Part shown: piece by piece, positions 60,198-64,000 of the stretch
Position numbering within the stretch: the first letter of the stretch is position 1
How the letters are laid out: each line of letters starts with the position of its first letter
Assembly: GCF_023256255.1 (NCBI RefSeq)
Contig: NZ_JAGDXD010000066.1
Span: forward strand, 1-64,000
Length of the DNA: 64,000 nucleotides
Source of the DNA: Caldivirga sp.
Lineage (GTDB): Archaea > Thermoproteota > Thermoprotei > Thermoproteales > Thermocladiaceae
Reading direction: 5' to 3'
Made by a program: the position numbers and the translations under genes
Notes under the pieces: model-generated
Databases searched by the model: none
What the model was told of the DNA's origin: nothing
Seen by the model: only the letters and a program-made list of their open reading frames with translations

Positions 60198-61844
60198 ATG
60201 CCAACTATTGAAGTCTCATTAAGGGACCTTGCCTCAATAGCACGAACGGATTTAACACTTGATAAACTTAAGGAGGTGGTGGAGGTCCTTAAGGGTGAGG
60301 TTACTGAGGTTAAGGGTGATTACGTATCCATTGAGCTTAATTACGATAGGCCAGACTTATTCTCAGCGGAGGGGCTTGGGAGGGCTATAGGAATATACTT
60401 AGGTTCAAGAAGTTTACCGCAGTACAGCATTAATGGCCCAGTCACTAAGCTAGATGTAACCAAGGCACCGGCCTACAGGCCATACGCCTACATGGCCATC
60501 GTAAGGAACGTTGAGCTTAACGACGAGGCCATTAGGCAACTCTTTCAGCTTCAGGAAATTATGCACAGGGACTACGGTGGTGATAGGAGGCTAGTATCGA
60601 TAGGCCTATATGACCTTGACACTGTTAAGCCACCCTTCAGTTACATTGCGGTTAAGGAAGCCTCCTATAGGCCGTTAGGTTACAGTGAATTCATGACGCT
60701 TACTGATGTACTTAAAGTAACCGAGAAAGGTAAAGCCTACTCAAGCTTAGTTAAGCCTGGGGAATACCCACTGCTCATTGATGGTGAGGGTAAGGTTCTT
60801 TCATTCCCACCAATACTCAACAGTGAGGAGACAAAGATAACTGAGACTACCAGGAACGTGTTGATTGATGTAACTGGTGTTGAACCTGAATTAATGAAAC
60901 GCGTATTAAACATCATGGTTACTGCAGTGTCGGAGAGATCTAGAAGCCCTGTAATAGAGTCTATTGAGGCAACTGGGGTTAATAGTGAACTTACCCCAAG
61001 CCTTAAGTGGGTTAGAGTTAACGTTAAGTTAAGGGATATTGAGGATTTACTGGGTGTGAAGCTTGAACCCCCTGTGATTATTAATGTGCTAACTAGAATG
61101 GGGGTTAAGGCCTCAGACTTAGGTGACTCAATTGAGGTGTTTGCCCCACCCTATAGGATTGATGTCCATAGTTACGTTGACGTGGTTGAGGACATAGCCA
61201 TCGGCCTTGGCTACAATAGCCTTGAACCAAACCTACCACCCCCAACGCACTTCGGTGTTAAGCACCCTGTAGAGCACCTGAGCAGTGTTATAAAGGACCT
61301 ATTGCTAGGCATGGGGCTACAGGAGGTGGTTAACTTTAATTTAATTAGTGATGAAGTTATGAGGATCATTGGCTTTATTAACTTCGTTAAGTTAAGCAAC
61401 CCTAAGATTAAGGACTACTCGGCGCTTCGCAATTCACTAATACCTTCACTGCTCCTAACAGCTAAAGTTAACCAAAGACTTGTTGGTAGACTAGAGGTCT
61501 TCGAGGTGGGTGATGTAGTTGAGTTGAAGAATGATACAGCCGTCACCAGTAGGAGGGTTGGTATACTGCTCATGGGTGATGGATACACGTTAACTGATGG
61601 ATTATCAGTATTTAAGTCACTTCTTAAGGCACTAGGAATAACAACCAGCCTACGTAGATGCAGTAGTAGACCCTTTATACCTGTACGCGCAGTGGAGGTG
61701 CTAGTGAATGATACAGGAATTGGGTGCATTGGTGAAGTCGACCCTGAAATTCTAGTTAATCTAGGTATAGAGAAACCTACTGTTATCGGTGAATTAAACG
61801 TAGACTTAATACTAAGCATACTTAAAAGCCTTCAGCAGAGTTAA
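60198..61844 (+). CDS. pheT: Phenylalanyl-tRNA synthetase beta subunit
   Basis: 548 residues, the shorter archaeal PheT. It begins with PTIEVSLRDLASI and the conserved NYDRPDLFSAEGLGRAI, has the B3/B4 editing region in the middle, B5 (VEDLLGVKL), and the catalytic-like core around RIDVHSYVDVVEDIAIGLGY to the C terminus (VIGELNVDLIL). Paired with pheS in a two-gene operon with nearly no gap; the GDPD gene begins 5 nt after its stop and may be in the same transcript. Confidence 0.95.
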   Translation: MPTIEVSLRDLASIARTDLTLDKLKEVVEVLKGEVTEVKGDYVSIELNYDRPDLFSAEGLGRAIGIYLGSRSLPQYSINGPVTKLDVTKAPAYRPYAYMAIVRNVELNDEAIRQLFQLQEIMHRDYGGDRRLVSIGLYDLDTVKPPFSYIAVKEASYRPLGYSEFMTLTDVLKVTEKGKAYSSLVKPGEYPLLIDGEGKVLSFPPILNSEETKITETTRNVLIDVTGVEPELMKRVLNIMVTAVSERSRSPVIESIEATGVNSELTPSLKWVRVNVKLRDIEDLLGVKLEPPVIINVLTRMGVKASDLGDSIEVFAPPYRIDVHSYVDVVEDIAIGLGYNSLEPNLPPPTHFGVKHPVEHLSSVIKDLLLGMGLQEVVNFNLISDEVMRIIGFINFVKLSNPKIKDYSALRNSLIPSLLLTAKVNQRLVGRLEVFEVGDVVELKNDTAVTSRRVGILLMGDGYTLTDGLSVFKSLLKALGITTSLRRCSSRPFIPVRAVEVLVNDTGIGCIGEVDPEILVNLGIEKPTVIGELNVDLILSILKSLQQS

Positions 61845-61849
61845 GACTC

Positions 61850-62569
61850 ATGGTACTGGTTATTGGCCATAGGGGAGCTAGGTGCTGCGCTCCAGAGAAC
61901 ACAATACCATCATTTAAACTAGCAATTGAGACTGGTGTAAATGGGGTTGAGTTAGATGTGCATATGACTAAAGATGGGGAAGTGGTCGTAATTCATGACG
62001 ATACATTAGACAGGACTACCACAGGGTCAGGTTACGTTAAGGACTACACACTTAATGAGATAAGGAACTTTGATGCTGGGGTTAAGTTTGGCTTAGAGTG
62101 GCGTGGGGTTAAGATACCAACCCTCGATGAAGTTCTTAGTGAATTTAGAAACAGGACCAGTTATGTAATTGAACTTAAGCATGGTAGTGACGTGTACCCT
62201 GGCATTGAGGAGAAGGTGCTTAACTTAGTTAGAAAACATGATGTGAAGGTTAAGATCGTGTCCTTTGATTTCGATGCTCTTGAGAGGGTGAGGCAGTTTG
62301 ATGACTCTGTGGAACTAGGGTTAATATTCGTAGGTAAAGCCAGGTGGTTCATTGACATTGCTAAGAGATTAAAGGCACAGTGGCTTCAAGCTGAATATAA
62401 GCTAATTAACGAAAATGATGTTAAGATTGTTCATAACGCTGGTTTAAAGATTGGTGCCTGGACGATTAATGATGCGGATACGGCCGTTAAATTATATAAA
62501 ATGGGCATTGATGAAGTAACCACAGATAATCCAAGCCTAATAATAGGAAGCCTTAAACGCCATAAGTAG
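61850..62569 (+). CDS. Glycerophosphodiester phosphodiesterase
   Basis: 239 residues, TIM-barrel GDPD. The catalytic elements are GHRGARCCAPENT (His and Glu), ELDVHMTKDGEVVVIHDD (metal Glu/Asp and second His) and TLDRTTTGSG. It hydrolyses glycerophosphodiesters to glycerol phosphate and an alcohol, probably in turnover of lipid head groups. No signal peptide, so cytoplasmic. It follows pheT by 5 nt. Confidence 0.93.
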   Translation: MVLVIGHRGARCCAPENTIPSFKLAIETGVNGVELDVHMTKDGEVVVIHDDTLDRTTTGSGYVKDYTLNEIRNFDAGVKFGLEWRGVKIPTLDEVLSEFRNRTSYVIELKHGSDVYPGIEEKVLNLVRKHDVKVKIVSFDFDALERVRQFDDSVELGLIFVGKARWFIDIAKRLKAQWLQAEYKLINENDVKIVHNAGLKIGAWTINDADTAVKLYKMGIDEVTTDNPSLIIGSLKRHK

Positions 62570-62630
62570 CCAATTAATGCAAACTTAAATGACTGGAAAT
62601 GTTTTTAAATTTAACCATGGCTTTAATCAA

Positions 62631-63035
62631 GTGTCTGTTCGTGATGAGTTTTTGCGTTTGTTGAGGGAGGATGAGGTTTTTAGGCTTGCTGTTTTGGGTT
62701 ATTTGGGTATTTCTGATGTTCAGTCTTCTGTTAGGGAGTTGGTTAATGTTGTTAATGATCTTGCTAGGAATCAGTTAAGCATGATTAATACACTTAATAA
62801 GGTGATAAGCATAATGCAGAGGGGTATTAGTATTGAGACTAAGCCAACGCACTTCAATACTAAGTACGAATTCGACATATACGGTACAAACAACCAAATA
62901 ACCATAATAGGCGAAGCAAAAACCAGAGCCGGCCCAAGGACTATTCAAAGGCTTGTTAATAGAGTTGAAGAGTTAAAAAGAATGATGTTTGGCTTATTGA
63001 ATCAGGGAAAGAAAGGAATGTTGCAAGTGCTCTAA
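62631..63035 (+). CDS. Truncated PD-(D/E)xK nuclease-like protein (DUF3782-type)
   Basis: 134 residues from GTG 62631, about 25 nt after the TATA-like TTTTTAAA (62602-62609); an ATG at 62589 precedes the promoter. The start SVRDEFLRLLREDEVFRLAV and the coiled linker are typical of a Thermoproteales multicopy family. The end has the nuclease-like strand pair FDIYGTNNQITIIGEAKTR (D-x..E-x-K) and then stops at GKKGMLQVL, about 40-50 residues before the usual end. Codons 62631-62768 end only in T or G (46 of 46), while 62868-62942 end mostly in A or C (22 of 25). Probably a truncated or recombinant gene. Confidence 0.6.
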   Translation: MSVRDEFLRLLREDEVFRLAVLGYLGISDVQSSVRELVNVVNDLARNQLSMINTLNKVISIMQRGISIETKPTHFNTKYEFDIYGTNNQITIIGEAKTRAGPRTIQRLVNRVEELKRMMFGLLNQGKKGMLQVL

Positions 63036-63249
63036 GCTAAGGTTAATTAAACATATGTGAAATCTCTTAACCACTTACCTAAAGTATCACTTAAATTCAG
63101 CTTCATTAAGCCTAGGTTACTCATTATCCTATAAGTGCTCCATAAAATGATAGCGAATACTATTAAAACACTAAGTAATAAATACGCTGAGACTAGTGTA
63201 ACGAGAAATGCCCATAAAATTGATGTTAATAATATTAGTCGTGAGGATC

Positions 63250-63426
63250 ATGCCAAGTCCTGCCTCATCATCAATAATTGCTTCGAGACATTACAAGGAC
63301 TTTAACGCTAACTCATTAATACCCTTAATTAAGAATGGTTTAAGGCGAAACTTACTAAGTAGAGCCGGATTAAAGGCTGAGCCTACTTACATGGTAGCTA
63401 CATGGACCTTACTGAGATTAGTATAG
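63250..63426 (+). CDS. Small basic protein preceding the MFS gene
   Basis: 58 residues from ATG 63250, about 22 nt after TATA-like TTAATAATA (63223-63232); the frame opens earlier at 63208. The product has a Lys/Arg-rich helical end (LIPLIKNGLRRNLLSRAGLK, EPTYMVATWTLLRLV). No family recognised. The next gene has a Shine-Dalgarno and starts 19 nt after this stop, which implies that transcription comes from here and supports this ORF being real. Function unknown. Confidence 0.45.
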   Translation: MPSPASSSIIASRHYKDFNANSLIPLIKNGLRRNLLSRAGLKAEPTYMVATWTLLRLV

Positions 63427-63445
63427 GATATGGTGGTGATGCATT

Positions 63446-64000
63446 ATGAGGGGGCAGTACTTAGGGTTGACTCAGGCATTATTGATAATAGCACCTCTGA
63501 CAATAGCTGTTAGAGCGTCCAATAACATGCTGATGACTACAATACCTCTATTAGCTAGGTATAACTTTCACTTCAGTAACACGCTCATTGGTCTGTTATC
63601 AGCATTAACAGCCTTAATGACATTCTTAAGCAGCGGCTTAGTTAATTCAAGGTTAAGGGCTCACAGTAGAAGGTTAATTTTCATAGTATCTTCAATAATA
63701 TATGCAATGGTTTACCCATTATTCTGGTTATCAACACCATTAATTATATGGCCACTCTCAGCCATTGCTGGGTTTACCTTAGGTTTCCTAATGCCTAATA
63801 TAATAACCTCAGCTAGCTTACTGCCCGATAGAAGAACTAGGGAAAGGTTACTGAACATTTATACATTATCACTCAGCATAAGCCTAATACTAGGCCCAGC
63901 TATTGAGTCATTTATACTAAAGTATTATAGTCTTAGGGAATCCTTCCTACTTCTCACAGCACTCCCAGTGCTTGCCTTAGTCATAACTCCACTTGTTAAG
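63446..64000 (+). CDS. Major facilitator superfamily transporter (3' partial)
   Basis: The frame from ATG 63446 runs off the window with 185 residues visible. The start is fixed by GGTGGTGAT (63432-63440), a near-perfect Shine-Dalgarno. Six hydrophobic segments are visible, with the MFS layout: a first helix after MRGQYLGLTQ, loop motif A-like SGLVNSRLRAHSRR between helices 2 and 3, and a charged DRRTRERLL loop after helix 4. Substrate unknown; related archaeal carriers move sugars, drugs or organic acids. Confidence 0.8.
   Translation, partial: MRGQYLGLTQALLIIAPLTIAVRASNNMLMTTIPLLARYNFHFSNTLIGLLSALTALMTFLSSGLVNSRLRAHSRRLIFIVSSIIYAMVYPLFWLSTPLIIWPLSAIAGFTLGFLMPNIITSASLLPDRRTRERLLNIYTLSLSISLILGPAIESFILKYYSLRESFLLLTALPVLALVITPLVK

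Noticed and set aside
63047-63262. Minus-strand frame that reads like a membrane protein tail ending in LGKWLRDFTYV
   Set aside because: It has no ATG, GTG or TTG before residue 41 and no continuation upstream in any frame that I could join. It might be a remnant, but the support is too weak for a feature.
1-64000. CRISPR arrays, insertion sequences, integrase attachment sites or a replication origin
   Set aside because: No evenly spaced repeats, transposase motifs, or Orc1/Cdc6 gene with origin boxes were seen. The tRNA-Thr has no integrase gene or duplicated 3' end next to it.

Overview
The window reads as a chromosomal segment of a hyperthermophilic crenarchaeon of the Thermoproteales, most likely Caldivirga or a close relative (genus is inference). 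Support: archaeal information-processing genes (TmcA, Nep1, NAC with a UBA tail, archaeal PheS/PheT, an XPD-family helicase); a tRNA-Thr with one intron at 29/30 and one at 37/38; an archaeal SRP RNA; two copies of the PaREP1 family; and a transcription pattern in which first genes have a TATA box about 25 nt before the start codon (leaderless), while many downstream genes in operons have a GGTGA-type Shine-Dalgarno.

Layout. 1-5 kb: tail of a surface-anchored protein, a small conserved protein, a GH1 beta-glycosidase, an EndoIII-like protein lacking the usual catalytic Asp, NAC, and a sugar epimerase divergent from a GH4 glycosidase. 6.4-10.3 kb: a tightly overlapping operon of a ParA-type ATPase, two small soluble proteins and a membrane-anchored HerA/VirB4-type ATPase, followed by a 34-residue, extremely acidic mini-gene. 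This is the best candidate for an undescribed system. 10.3-18.3 kb: zinc-ribbon protein, broken PaREP1 gene, aminotransferase, phosphofructokinase, FucI-like isomerase, and class II (B12-dependent) ribonucleotide reductase. A perfect 24-bp palindrome lies upstream of a small methyltransferase and a prenyl synthase. 20-30 kb: secreted glycoprotein-like protein, TmcA, a divergent PduO-type cobalamin adenosyltransferase, NifX-like protein, ketopantoate reductase, Rdx-type protein, a frameshifted DsrE gene and UMP kinase. 30-41 kb: ATP-grasp ligase, membrane protein, aconitase, damaged second PaREP1, Nep1, CBS protein, a ModE-like regulator with NifX-like and MobA-like neighbours, and the XPD-like helicase.

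41.3-47.2 kb is a sulfur/electron-transfer operon: DsrE-like, TusA-like, MvhD-like, QmoA-like, QmoB-like, a winged-helix protein and QmoC-like. The order and overlaps suggest a membrane complex passing electrons between the quinone pool and cytoplasmic sulfur enzymes. It is followed by the SRP RNA (minus strand), a GT2-GtrA glycosyltransferase, a candidate structured ncRNA, a small basic ORF, a roadblock protein, a frameshifted secreted protein, a coiled-coil protein and tRNA-Thr(UGU). 52-64 kb: tRNA G10 methyltransferase-like, DUF373 membrane protein, SLOG protein, GltD-like flavoprotein, uracil phosphoribosyltransferase, RraA-like protein, a radical SAM-SPASM gene preceded by an 8-codon leader ORF, pheS-pheT, GDPD, a truncated nuclease-like gene and the start of an MFS transporter.

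Recurrent themes are small indels in accessory genes (PaREP1 twice, DsrE, a secreted protein) and abrupt within-gene switches of third-position base use from T/G to A/C.
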